Source: JBBQZU01 sp041749535
Lineage (GTDB): Bacteria; Bacteroidota; Bacteroidia; Flavobacteriales_D; Cryomorphaceae
Length of the DNA: 21,552 nucleotides
Assembly (NCBI GenBank): GCA_041749535.1
Contig: JBGTBE010000012.1
Location: forward strand, 1-21,552
Reading direction: 5' to 3'
Part shown: positions 1-8,369 of the stretch, piece by piece
Layout: each line of letters opens with the position of its first letter
Numbering within the stretch: position 1 is the first letter of the stretch
The notes under the pieces: generated by a model
The model's database searches: none
Told to the model about the DNA's origin: nothing
Seen by the model: the letters and a program-made list of their open reading frames with translations, nothing else
Made by a program: the position numbers and the translations under genes

Positions 1-537
1 CCTTCTCGCTATGGAGGTCAATTTGCATCAGAAGAAGGACGCCTATTTGTGGCCGGTATGCTCAGGCAAAAGGTAGACAGCTTGAACCAAATTTTTGGCA
101 ATCCATACATCGTCATTACAGGTGATTTTAATGATTATCCAAATGACGAGAGTCTCACGAAAATACTTCAGGCAAAATGGACAACTTCTGAAGCTAGTGG
201 CAATGATTTGATAAATCTCTCCTACCCTATTATGTACAAATTCGGTACCCACGCATTCGCTGGAGAGTGGGGTGTATTGGATCAGATGATTGTGACCAAT
301 TCATTCTTTCGGGAAGGGAGTCTAACAATAAATCCAGGCAGTGTCGGGGTATTCGATGCCCCTTGGCTACTTAAAAAGAATGCTGCTGGCATGGATGTAC
401 CCAACAGGACGTTTCAGGGACCCGCGTATATGGGCGGTTACAGCGACCATTTGCCCATTTTCCTGGATCTGAACATTGCCGCAAGTCAAAAAGAAACCGA
501 CGATGACAATGTCAACGTCGGTTCTGGTACTGAATAA
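1..537 (+). CDS. Endonuclease/exonuclease/phosphatase family protein (3' part)
   Basis: The reading frame is open from the first base of the window, so the N-terminal half of the gene lies outside; 178 codons are visible. The protein belongs to the DNase I-like endonuclease/exonuclease/phosphatase fold. Visible family motifs are an SRYGG stretch at codons 2-6, the metal and active-site motif GDFND at about codons 41-45, and the C-terminal SDHLP motif (codons 148-152), whose Asp-His pair is catalytic in this family. The protein ends in a short acidic tail (TDDDN) of low complexity. The family includes nucleases and phosphodiesterases, many of them secreted in Bacteroidota; the substrate cannot be read from this fragment, and the signal peptide region is not in view. 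It converges on gyrB with 15 bases between the stop codons. A GTG at base 49 could be mistaken for a start, but the frame continues upstream through conserved-looking sequence. Confidence 0.85.
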   Translation, partial: PSRYGGQFASEEGRLFVAGMLRQKVDSLNQIFGNPYIVITGDFNDYPNDESLTKILQAKWTTSEASGNDLINLSYPIMYKFGTHAFAGEWGVLDQMIVTNSFFREGSLTINPGSVGVFDAPWLLKKNAAGMDVPNRTFQGPAYMGGYSDHLPIFLDLNIAASQKETDDDNVNVGSGTE

Positions 538-552
538 TTGAATTGATTCTGC

Positions 553-2508
553 TTAAACGTCGATCTTGGCGTATTTCGCGTTCTTCTCGATAAACTCTCT
601 TCTTGGTGGAACATCATCGCCCATAAGCATAGAAAATATACGGTCAGCTTCTGCTGCATTGTCAATGGTTACCCTGCGCAATGTTCTGAATTGAGGATTC
701 ATGGTGGTGTCCCACAATTGCTCCGCATTCATTTCACCAAGACCCTTGTAACGTTGAATGCCAACACTTGTGTCCTTGCCTGCTCCTTTCATTTCCAAAA
801 GTATTGCTTCCCGCTCCTTGTCGTTCCATGCATACTTCTGTGAACTTCCCTTTTTAAGAAGGTATAGAGGAGGCGTAGCTATGTAAATGTGCCCACCTTC
901 GATAAGCTCGCGCATGTGTCTGAAAAAGAAGGTAAGAATAAGCGTTTCAATGTGACTTCCATCCACATCGGCATCACACATGATAATCACTTTATGGTAG
1001 CGAAGACCTGTGACATTCAAAGCCTTGCTGTCTTCTTCAGTTCCTATGCGCACACCAAGGGCAGTGTATATGTTCTTAATCTCTTCGTTGTCAAATATTT
1101 TGTGTTGCATGGCCTTCTCCACATTGAGAATTTTACCACGCAATGGCAGTATAGCCTGAAAATGACGGTCGCGGCCTTGCTTGGCTGTTCCACCTGCAGA
1201 ATCACCCTCAACAAGGTATATCTCGCAATTCTCCGGGTTCTTATCAGCGCAATCGCTCAGTTTTCCAGGGAGGCCAGATCCAGTGAGTACATTTTTGCGC
1301 TGTACCATCTCGCGTGCTTTTCGGGCTGCATGACGGGCTGTGGCAGCCAGTATCACTTTGTTTACGATAGTTCGAGCATCATTGGGATTCTCTTCCAGGT
1401 AGTTGGTAAGCATTTCAGTTACCGCCTGTGATACTGCTGCTGTTACTTCCCTGTTTCCGAGTTTCGTTTTGGTTTGTCCTTCAAACTGGGGCTCCTGTAC
1501 CTTTACGGATATAACGGCGGTGAGTCCTTCACGGAAATCATCGCCTGTGATTTCAAACTTCAGTTTGTTCAGCATTCCAGAGTCTTCAGCATACTTCTTA
1601 AGGGTAGCCGTCAGGCCGCGTCTGAATCCCTGAAGGTGTGTTCCACCTTCATGGGTATTGATGTTGTTCACATATGCATGAATATTCTCCGAGAAAGTAG
1701 TATTGTAGAGCATAGCTACCTCAACAGGAATTCCCGATTTCTCGCCTTCCATATATATAGGGCGATTGATGAGGGACTCTCTTGCAGCATCGAGAAACAG
1801 CACAAACTCATAAAGTCCACCTTCAGAGAAATAGGAATCCGTCCTGGGCTTACCATCTTCTATTTCGCGCATGTCGGTAAGGGTGATGCGTATGCCTTTG
1901 TTAAGGTAGGCCAATTCACGCACCCTGTTTGCTAGCGTGTCGTAGTTATAAATTACCTCTTCGAAAATGGTGGCATCAGGTCTGAAATGCACCTGGGTGC
2001 CGTTTTCGACTGTTTCACCTACCTCTTTCACAGGATAGAGGGGCTTACCAATACTGTACTCCTGACGGTATACTTTTCCTTGGCGGAATACGGTAACTTC
2101 CAGGTGCTCAGAGAGTGCATTCACGCAGGAAACACCCACACCATGGAGTCCACCTGATACTTTGTATGAATCTTTGTCAAACTTACCACCGGCATGGAGC
2201 ACGGTCATTACGACTTCCAGCGCTGATCTCTGTTCTTTTTCGTGAAAATCAACAGGAATTCCCCGACCATTGTCCTTAACAGTTATCGAGTTGTCTTCAT
2301 TGATCACCACCGTAATGGTATCGCAATATCCCGCAAGGGCCTCATCTATAGAGTTGTCAACTACTTCATATACAAGATGGTGAAGCCCTTTTAACCCAAC
2401 ATCGCCGATATACATCGCAGGGCGTTTGCGCACTGCTTCAAGGCCCTCAAGAACCTGTATACTATCTGCCGAATAATTGCTGGCTTCTTTCTTTTGTTTG
2501 TCGGTCAT
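553..2508 (-). CDS. gyrB: DNA gyrase subunit B
   Basis: This is the ATPase subunit of DNA gyrase, which with GyrA introduces negative supercoils into DNA. The protein has 651 residues, the short form usual in Bacteroidota, without the long insertion of the E. coli protein. The GHKL ATPase domain shows EVVDNSIDEA (catalytic Glu48, Asn52), DNGRG (Asp79) and GGLHGVG. The TOPRIM domain shows EGDSAGG (Glu434) and DADVDGSH (Asp512, Asp514), which bind the catalytic magnesium. The C-terminal motif YKGLGEMNAEQLW is typical of type IIA subunits. The final FIEKNAKYAKIDV favours GyrB over the paralogue ParE. The start is an ATG 34 bases downstream of a perfect -7 box. The gene stands alone: the barrel gene upstream ends 179 bases away and the gene beyond the 3' end is convergent. 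Confidence 0.97.
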   Translation of the reverse strand: MTDKQKKEASNYSADSIQVLEGLEAVRKRPAMYIGDVGLKGLHHLVYEVVDNSIDEALAGYCDTITVVINEDNSITVKDNGRGIPVDFHEKEQRSALEVVMTVLHAGGKFDKDSYKVSGGLHGVGVSCVNALSEHLEVTVFRQGKVYRQEYSIGKPLYPVKEVGETVENGTQVHFRPDATIFEEVIYNYDTLANRVRELAYLNKGIRITLTDMREIEDGKPRTDSYFSEGGLYEFVLFLDAARESLINRPIYMEGEKSGIPVEVAMLYNTTFSENIHAYVNNINTHEGGTHLQGFRRGLTATLKKYAEDSGMLNKLKFEITGDDFREGLTAVISVKVQEPQFEGQTKTKLGNREVTAAVSQAVTEMLTNYLEENPNDARTIVNKVILAATARHAARKAREMVQRKNVLTGSGLPGKLSDCADKNPENCEIYLVEGDSAGGTAKQGRDRHFQAILPLRGKILNVEKAMQHKIFDNEEIKNIYTALGVRIGTEEDSKALNVTGLRYHKVIIMCDADVDGSHIETLILTFFFRHMRELIEGGHIYIATPPLYLLKKGSSQKYAWNDKEREAILLEMKGAGKDTSVGIQRYKGLGEMNAEQLWDTTMNPQFRTLRRVTIDNAAEADRIFSMLMGDDVPPRREFIEKNAKYAKIDV

Positions 2509-2516
2509 AAAATCCC

Positions 2517-2530
2517 TTGAATTAATTCAA
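2517..2530. repeat. Perfect 14-bp palindrome in the gyrB leader
   Basis: TTGAATTAATTCAA is identical to its own reverse complement. It lies between the predicted gyrB -7 box and the ATG, ending 8 bases before the start codon. It could be an operator for a dimeric regulator or a weak AT-rich hairpin over the ribosome-binding region; chance in AT-rich DNA is also possible. Confidence 0.5.
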
Positions 2531-2542
2531 TTTTTATACGTG

Positions 2543-2550
2543 CAAAGGTA
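2543..2550 (-). promoter_or_regulatory. gyrB promoter -7 box
   Basis: Read on the minus strand the sequence is TACCTTTG, a full match to the Bacteroidota -7 consensus TAnnTTTG. No TTG sits at the expected 17-20 base spacing; the nearest is only 7 bases away, so the -33 element is weak. The implied leader is about 25-30 bases and contains the palindrome. Confidence 0.6.
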
Positions 2551-2687
2551 CGGCTTTCAATGCGTTAAAGCACTATGGAACCCTTGAAAACACTGATGAT
2601 TTTCAACATTTAATTAACATGAAGACTTTGTGCTTCAGAATGTAACTTATGAGAAGAAAGCAACCAACGAAAAAATGAAAGAGAACG

Positions 2688-4430
2688 CTAAAAAGCATAC
2701 TTAATACCGCCGATCACAAAAGCCCTTTGCGCGGGAAAGCGGTAATAAATATCGTATTTGGTCGCTGTGAGGTTATACGCTTCTACAAATGCCGACAAGC
2801 GCGCTGTGTATCTGTACATAGCGGTGAGTGTCAAATCAAAATACGGTTTCAACTCAACAAGATAGTATCGTCCTGCCTGCTCCTGTGCATCGGGTGAGGG
2901 AGCGAAATAGGATTTTACATCCCGTTTACCTATAAGGGCAGCATCTGCACCCAGTTCCAGTTTATCGAAGAGGTTGTAGTGTGCATTGAGGGAGAGCCGG
3001 TAAGTAGGCAGGTGCCATGCCTTGTCTTCTACATCAGCAGTATAGCTGAAAATCTCCAACCTTGCGCCTCCATTCCATTTCTTATTGTTCTGGTAGGTGA
3101 TCTCACCCATCATTGTAAATGTATTCACCTCATCGTACACCACCTTAAACCTGTTCTGCACACTGAGCAGTGTATCGTTCACATATAGAGGGCGGTTGTC
3201 CGTTTTGTCGATCCCAATACTGGTGTTGAAGCTTATTCGATCGCTCACGCTTCCTCGAATACCTCCAAAAACATTGTATCTGACAATTGAATTCTCAAGC
3301 TCCAATTGAGAAAGAACAAATGGATTGTTGTCAGTAATGGTTTTAAAGCTGTTTCGCTCTACACTTCCGGTGATGGCCGCATAGGGAATAAACATATTGC
3401 CAAACAGGGAATAGCTTACTTCAATATCAGGAAATGCATGAAAACGGGCTTGGTTGCTAAACTGACCATAAAGACCCAACCCAGCCAAAAACCGGAGTTG
3501 TCCGGTGCGTAAGTCAATTTTTGGAACCGCGTATACAATCGCATTTGCCATATCAACAGGAAGCGTGACAGTGCCTGCTGTATCATTCATAAATTCAAAT
3601 GGTGATAACGGATCTGACTTGTACGAAATAAAATCGAACCCAGTATTCATCACATAGGCGTGCGCACCTCGGTAGGCCCTAAGGTCTGCCAAGGCCGCGA
3701 TTCCCAGTTCCTGAGCATCATAGGCGTCACTTAAGTGGTATACATTCAGGTTGATATCATGGTTCACTTTGGATGAATCCGTGTAATAGCTCTTCCATTT
3801 ATTATCCAGGCTGAATTCGTTGAACTTTTGCCTGTAATCTTTCTTATCAATTTCCTGATCTTGTGGATCAAATCCGTAATAGTGCCATACGTCTCGTTCG
3901 TATGCAAACTTGGATTGTAAACTGTGCTTGTTATAAATTTTCTTAGCCCATACTTCAGCCTGATTCTGGCTGAACCCACTGAAAGCGATGTCACCATTGA
4001 TTCCATCAATGGCCGAAAGGTGTTTAATGTGTGCACCATAAGCCAGATCGCGGTTACGGACGCTGGTGTAGTATGCTTCTAAAAATGGGGTGAGATAAGT
4101 TCCTACTCCACCCTTTATAAATCCTTTGTAGAGCGGCTCCAACGGTTCGCGGATTTTGATTCTTGCCGGCTCAAGCAGTGCGGGTTGAATGGTTATTGCT
4201 GGTCGCTTAGGCAAAAGTTCGTACCGGATGTTGTCCATCTTCACCGGTATGTCGATGGTGTTGGGAGTTTCGGTGATTTTAAATGCTTTATCGACAGTAA
4301 GCGTGCGATCACCTGTAATGATCTGTGTCTGATCAAAAGTTTCTGCAGGCTGCGCAAAGGTGGGTACGCCGCCCGAGATAAGAAAGAGAGCAGCTGTACA
4401 AATAAGAATTCGCTGAATAGTTCTAGTCAT
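2688..4430 (-). CDS. Outer-membrane beta-barrel protein paired with TPR protein
   Basis: The predicted product has 580 residues. An N-terminal signal peptide (MTRTIQ, then a hydrophobic run ending near FAQ) is followed by about 100 proline-rich residues with the repeated IKIREPLEP/ITIQPALLEP style. A long stretch of alternating polar and aromatic residues follows, rich in Tyr, Phe and Asn, ending in GGIKYAF. The terminal Phe is the usual signal for barrel insertion into the outer membrane. No plug domain is evident, so although such proteins are often labelled TonB-dependent receptors, this is better described as a barrel of unknown cargo. I chose the ATG at 4430 because it gives a clean signal peptide and overlaps the end of the TPR gene as ATGACTAG (8 bases), implying translational coupling; a longer frame from 4508 would bury the signal peptide. 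Function is not recognised. Confidence 0.85.
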   Translation of the reverse strand: MTRTIQRILICTAALFLISGGVPTFAQPAETFDQTQIITGDRTLTVDKAFKITETPNTIDIPVKMDNIRYELLPKRPAITIQPALLEPARIKIREPLEPLYKGFIKGGVGTYLTPFLEAYYTSVRNRDLAYGAHIKHLSAIDGINGDIAFSGFSQNQAEVWAKKIYNKHSLQSKFAYERDVWHYYGFDPQDQEIDKKDYRQKFNEFSLDNKWKSYYTDSSKVNHDINLNVYHLSDAYDAQELGIAALADLRAYRGAHAYVMNTGFDFISYKSDPLSPFEFMNDTAGTVTLPVDMANAIVYAVPKIDLRTGQLRFLAGLGLYGQFSNQARFHAFPDIEVSYSLFGNMFIPYAAITGSVERNSFKTITDNNPFVLSQLELENSIVRYNVFGGIRGSVSDRISFNTSIGIDKTDNRPLYVNDTLLSVQNRFKVVYDEVNTFTMMGEITYQNNKKWNGGARLEIFSYTADVEDKAWHLPTYRLSLNAHYNLFDKLELGADAALIGKRDVKSYFAPSPDAQEQAGRYYLVELKPYFDLTLTAMYRYTARLSAFVEAYNLTATKYDIYYRFPAQRAFVIGGIKYAF

Positions 4431-7400
4431 TGTCGTCAATGAGTTTTTGGTACTCCTTCTCTTCGGGCGAAGTGTCGGGTGCAGTATTTTGAGATGCAGC
4501 TTCAGCATCGTCTATTTCTTTAATTTTGGCTTTGGCTCTTGTCACCACACCTTGATCCTCCACGTTGTCTGCTACGCTTTGCAGGGTGGCCCTGGCTTGA
4601 AAATAATCCTTGCGGGCTATATACACATCTGCCAGGAGCATGAATCCTTCAATCTTCCAAGTTTCAAACTCATTAAAATTCTTAACCAATTCGAAGACAT
4701 GATTTTCAGCTTCATCTAGTCTGTTTTGGAGCAGTGCTATTTCCGCCAATCTATACTTTCCTTCTGCACCGTTTACGGATGTTGATTGCTCTGACAGCCA
4801 TTTAAAATCGGTGATTGCTTGCTCGTACTCTTTCTGCTCCAATCTGATTTTGCCCCGAACCAGTCTGGCCTCGGTGATGAGGGCATCGGTGGTGTTTTCA
4901 TTGTGAATTACCTGGTTGGCAGCATCCAAGGCGGGCAAGAAGTTTTTCAAGCTGTTATGACAGCGCATGCGGCCCACCTGGGCTTCCAGCTTATTGGACG
5001 CAAAAGTGGCTACCTGTTCCAGCTTTTCGTAGTGGCTAAGCGCTTCTTGCCACTCCTTGTTTGAAAACCGAATGGCTGCTGCTCCGTACAGCGCAGATTC
5101 GCTGAACTTACCGACTGGTTGGGCTGCAACATACTCGAAACCTTTCAAGGCCACACTAAAGTTGTTTTGTCTGTATGCGCAATCGGCCTGATAGTAATTT
5201 GCGTTCACAATGAAGAGACCATTTGGAAATTTGCTGAGATAATCTCCGAAAGCGTTGATGGCTTCGGTACACTTCCCGCCAGCGACGAGGTTCTCTGCAG
5301 CCTGGTACGTGAGGCTATCAATCTCCGCTGGGGAAATGCTGTAATTTGGTACTTTATTCAACCAATCTGTGTATTCATTTATCCTGCCCAGGTCAAGGTA
5401 AATGCTGCGCAAAACTGCAATGGCCTCTTTTGACTCTGCATCAACCCCATACTCACTAACAACTTGTTTGTAGCTGCTTATGGCTTCATCATACTTACCC
5501 ATTCTGTACTGAACCAAACCCCTTTTGAGCAATGCTTTTTTCCGGTAAGGAGATTGTCCAAAATCATCAATCACAATATTCAGTGAGGAGAGGGCATTGT
5601 TGAGATCATTCTGCAAGAAATAGCTGTCTCCAAGTTCATAACGTGCTACGGGTGCAAGCGATGTTTCAGGAAACCGGCGCAGCATTTCATTAAGAGAGGC
5701 TATCTTCTTGACATGGTCTTCTTTGTACCCATGGGCCATACCAATATTGTATAATGCATAGTCACCATTGATCACATTCATACTGAGGGCTTCTTCATAG
5801 CTCTTCACAGCCAGGTCGTACTCCTTGCGAACTAAGTGCAAATCTCCTATGCGCAGCAAAGCATCATTGCGCCTCTTCGGATTTTCTTTGAGAGATGAAG
5901 TGTATTTCCTGAATGATGTCAGCGATGCGTTGTAGTCACCCGTTTTAAAATGGCAATAGCCTATGTTGTAATTTGCAGTATTGAAGTAATCAGTGCCTAC
6001 TGATGCAGTGTTTGTCATGAAGGTATTGTAGTTCTCAACAGCCTTGGAATACTCCCCTTTGCGGTACATCAGGTCGCCGGTCCAATAATCTGAAAGCGCG
6101 GCTATTTGCGCGTCTTCCTTATATTTTTTTGCCATCTTAAAGTAGGTAATGGCTTCCTCCTCATTGCCTTTGCGCATTTCCTGCACAGCATAGTTGTAGG
6201 CGCTTAACTGAAAGTTTGCACGATCGGCAGATGTTGGAGCCTTCATCTTCTCAATTGCACCAATTGCTGCTTTGTAGTTTTTGGTAGAGAGGTGCACCTT
6301 TAGCAGGAATGCATAAGCTTCGTCCTTTCTAGCCGAATTAGGGTAAGTACTCAGGTAGCGCTCAAAAGCCTGAATCGCTTCATGAAAAGGGTCGTATGAG
6401 AGCTCGTAAGCCAGCTTCGCATAGTTAAAGAGTGCATCTTCAGTTACTTCACTGTCATAGTCCATTTGCGATGCCGACTTGAATGCATTTTGTGCGTATT
6501 GTCGTTCTCCAAGTTGCACATAGGCATCGGCCATTTGATAAGTTGCAATCTGCCCCAGCTTATTGTCATCTCTGCTCGCCTTCGCGAAATATTCAAGGGA
6601 TTTTTTGGATTCCTTGTTTCGGTAATAGGTATATGCCATCTGGTAGTTCTCTTCCTGTGTGGCAGCAGTGGCCTTGGTCATGTACAACTCAAGGTATGGC
6701 TGGGCCTGCGCATAGTCCTGTTTCTGGTACCAAGCATTGCCAAGCAGGCGTCCTATTTCTTCTTTCTTGCCCGTTGAGGCCGAGTCCAATATAGGCTGTG
6801 CATAGGTGATCAGCTCATCATACTTTTGCTGGTGGTGGTAGATTTGAACGATGTAATATGGAACTACCGGCGCGAAGTTTTCATCTTCGGCGGCTTTTTC
6901 GAAAGATTCGAGTGCTGACTGATAGTTGCCTTCGGTATACGCAATATGCCCATAGTAGTAATTGGTCGCACCCTTATACTCCCCTTCTTTGTCTTTCAGA
7001 TCATAGAAGTGACCTCTTGCTTCGGCCATTTTACCCAGTTCGAATGCAGAAAAACCGAGTTTGAATTTTACTTCATCCTTCTCATATTGGTCCAGATCGT
7101 AGGTGTTCAACTGCTGGAAATAAAAGTAAGAATCTTCAAAATCACGTCTGTTGAAATTGTACCTACCCAGCTCAAAAATTGCTGGATTGAGCCAAACACT
7201 TTCAGGAAAATCAAGGGTAAAAGTGTTCATCAACCGCTCTCCATCGCGGTGAAATAGCTTCATGGTGCAAAAAGCGCGGTAATATGCAGCATTCACATAA
7301 AGCTCACTGCGGTCATTGGTTTGAGCGTCGATGAATGATTCAAAAGCCTTTCGGGCTGCCTCGTACTGGGCATGGCCCATAAGTTCTATAGCATCGTGGT

Positions 7401-7506
7401 ATTGCTTGAACTCACTTCTGTAAAATTCTGTTTGCTGGGCGTGTAGTGCTACAGGCATGCCAATAATGGCAATGATGAGCAATGACGCCATGTTGCGAAA
7501 ATACAT
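4423..7506 (-). CDS. Large periplasmic tetratricopeptide-repeat protein
   Basis: The product has 1027 residues: a signal peptide (MYFRNMASLL, hydrophobic core, cleavage near ALHAQ) followed almost entirely by tetratricopeptide repeats. Clear TPR helices include YYYGHIAYTEGNYQSALESF, YWTGDLMYRKGEYSKAVENY, YNIGYCHFKTGDYNASLTSF, RIGDLHLVRKEYDLAVKSYE and RGLVQYRMGKYDEAISSYKQ. No lipobox Cys is seen, so it should be a soluble or partner-bound periplasmic scaffold. The C terminus is an acidic, coiled tail (DDAEAAS...DDND). The ATG at 7506 is preferred over a TTG two codons earlier. The stop codon lies inside the start region of the beta-barrel gene, so the two are made together. TPR plus barrel pairs occur in exopolysaccharide exporters (AlgK/AlgE, PgaA, BcsC), and TPR proteins also act in outer-membrane assembly; which applies here is not known. 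Confidence 0.88.
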   Translation of the reverse strand: MYFRNMASLLIIAIIGMPVALHAQQTEFYRSEFKQYHDAIELMGHAQYEAARKAFESFIDAQTNDRSELYVNAAYYRAFCTMKLFHRDGERLMNTFTLDFPESVWLNPAIFELGRYNFNRRDFEDSYFYFQQLNTYDLDQYEKDEVKFKLGFSAFELGKMAEARGHFYDLKDKEGEYKGATNYYYGHIAYTEGNYQSALESFEKAAEDENFAPVVPYYIVQIYHHQQKYDELITYAQPILDSASTGKKEEIGRLLGNAWYQKQDYAQAQPYLELYMTKATAATQEENYQMAYTYYRNKESKKSLEYFAKASRDDNKLGQIATYQMADAYVQLGERQYAQNAFKSASQMDYDSEVTEDALFNYAKLAYELSYDPFHEAIQAFERYLSTYPNSARKDEAYAFLLKVHLSTKNYKAAIGAIEKMKAPTSADRANFQLSAYNYAVQEMRKGNEEEAITYFKMAKKYKEDAQIAALSDYWTGDLMYRKGEYSKAVENYNTFMTNTASVGTDYFNTANYNIGYCHFKTGDYNASLTSFRKYTSSLKENPKRRNDALLRIGDLHLVRKEYDLAVKSYEEALSMNVINGDYALYNIGMAHGYKEDHVKKIASLNEMLRRFPETSLAPVARYELGDSYFLQNDLNNALSSLNIVIDDFGQSPYRKKALLKRGLVQYRMGKYDEAISSYKQVVSEYGVDAESKEAIAVLRSIYLDLGRINEYTDWLNKVPNYSISPAEIDSLTYQAAENLVAGGKCTEAINAFGDYLSKFPNGLFIVNANYYQADCAYRQNNFSVALKGFEYVAAQPVGKFSESALYGAAAIRFSNKEWQEALSHYEKLEQVATFASNKLEAQVGRMRCHNSLKNFLPALDAANQVIHNENTTDALITEARLVRGKIRLEQKEYEQAITDFKWLSEQSTSVNGAEGKYRLAEIALLQNRLDEAENHVFELVKNFNEFETWKIEGFMLLADVYIARKDYFQARATLQSVADNVEDQGVVTRAKAKIKEIDDAEAASQNTAPDTSPEEKEYQKLIDDND

Positions 7507-7532
7507 GTACAAGAGGGGCTTCGTTAAGTAAG

Positions 7533-7540
7533 TAAAGGTA
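7533..7540 (-). promoter_or_regulatory. Possible -7 box for the TPR/barrel operon
   Basis: The minus strand reads TACCTTTA, one base off TAnnTTTG, 26 bases before the ATG of the TPR gene. I see no matching TTG at the -33 position, so support is modest. Confidence 0.35.
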
Positions 7541-7644
7541 ACCTAGGTTGATGGGGTCTATCTGTGTGTATACTCAAAAGTTTTAAACGCAATTTTGTGA
7601 AGAATAAAGCCTCCAGAATAAGGCCGACGGTACTCAGAACGTCG

Positions 7645-7672
7645 TTGTTCCCTCAAAATTATTGTAGTTTTA
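7645..7672 (+). promoter_or_regulatory. Possible ftsE promoter
   Basis: TTG at 7645-7647 and TAGTTTTA at 7665-7672 are separated by 17 bases. The -7 box has the last base of TAnnTTTG changed to A. The leader to the ATG at 7687 would be under 10 bases. This position also argues against the in-frame upstream extension of ftsE being coding. Confidence 0.45.
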
Positions 7673-7686
7673 CCCAAAGTTTGCAA

Positions 7687-8358
7687 ATGGCATTAGACAC
7701 CATTGTTGAAATACAAGATGCGTCCATTTTTCAGGGCGATCACCTGGTACTCACCGGGGTGAATGTTGAGTTAAAAAAAGGTGATTTCGTATACCTCATA
7801 GGCAAGACAGGATCAGGCAAAAGCAGCCTCCTTAAAACCCTATACGGAGAGCTTCCTCTTCAAAAAGGAACAGGCAAGGTCGCAGATTTTGATCTGGTAA
7901 AACTCAAACGAAAGCAAGTACCATACTTGCGTCGAAAACTTGGAATTGTATTCCAGGATTTTGAATTGCTGCCCGATAGAACCGTAAATGACAACTTACT
8001 TTTTGTGCTACGGGCAACAGGTTGGAAGGACAAAAAGGCCAGTCAAGAGCGCATGCACGAGGTACTCGAAAAAGTAGGCCTTGGCACTAAAGGGTACAAG
8101 ATGCCCCACGAACTTTCAGGCGGAGAACAGCAAAGGGTAGTAATCGCCCGCGCCCTGCTCAACGATCCTGACCTTATTCTGGCCGATGAACCTACTGGAA
8201 ATCTAGACCCTGCAACCACAGAAGAAATATTGAATTTGCTCTATGCTATTAGCAAAAATGGCCGGGCTGTGCTTATGGCCACCCACGACTACGTGCACAT
8301 GCAAAAATTTTCATCCCGGGTCATCCGCTGTGAAAACAATACTGTGACAACAGAATAA
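7687..8358 (+). CDS. ftsE: Cell-division ABC ATPase FtsE
   Basis: This is a 223-residue ABC-type ATPase. Walker A is GKTGSGKSS (residues 39-47), the Q-loop is VFQDFELLPDRTVNDN, the signature is LSGGEQQ (143-149), Walker B is LILADEP with Asp167 and catalytic Glu168, and the switch His is in MATHDY. The phrase LLPDRTV after the Q-loop is typical of FtsE rather than LolD. With FtsX, FtsE forms a membrane complex that activates peptidoglycan hydrolases at the division site. No ftsX-like permease is in the window; in Bacteroidota it is commonly encoded elsewhere. The frame continues 41 codons upstream to 7564, but that stretch is not ABC-like, and the ATG at 7687 gives the family start (MALDTIVEIQ). 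The next gene begins 11 bases after the stop, so they are probably cotranscribed. Confidence 0.93.
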   Translation: MALDTIVEIQDASIFQGDHLVLTGVNVELKKGDFVYLIGKTGSGKSSLLKTLYGELPLQKGTGKVADFDLVKLKRKQVPYLRRKLGIVFQDFELLPDRTVNDNLLFVLRATGWKDKKASQERMHEVLEKVGLGTKGYKMPHELSGGEQQRVVIARALLNDPDLILADEPTGNLDPATTEEILNLLYAISKNGRAVLMATHDYVHMQKFSSRVIRCENNTVTTE

Positions 8359-8369
8359 TTCAGAGTAAC

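Noticed and set aside
889..1935. Several open frames on the plus strand opposite gyrB, up to 180 codons
   Set aside because: They lie entirely opposite highly conserved gyrB motifs, have no recognisable domain and no promoter box; they are by-products of gyrB codon use.
553..2508. Topoisomerase IV subunit ParE instead of GyrB
   Set aside because: Both share the ATPase and TOPRIM motifs, but the length of 651 and the C-terminal FIEKNAKYAKIDV fit Bacteroidota GyrB.
4431..4508. A 26-codon upstream extension of the beta-barrel protein
   Set aside because: It would place a charged segment before the signal peptide and lies in the end of the TPR gene; the ATG at 4430 fits secretion and coupling.
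7564..7686. A 41-codon in-frame N-terminal extension of ftsE
   Set aside because: The extension is not ABC-like, overlaps the likely promoter, and the ATG at 7687 gives the normal FtsE N terminus.
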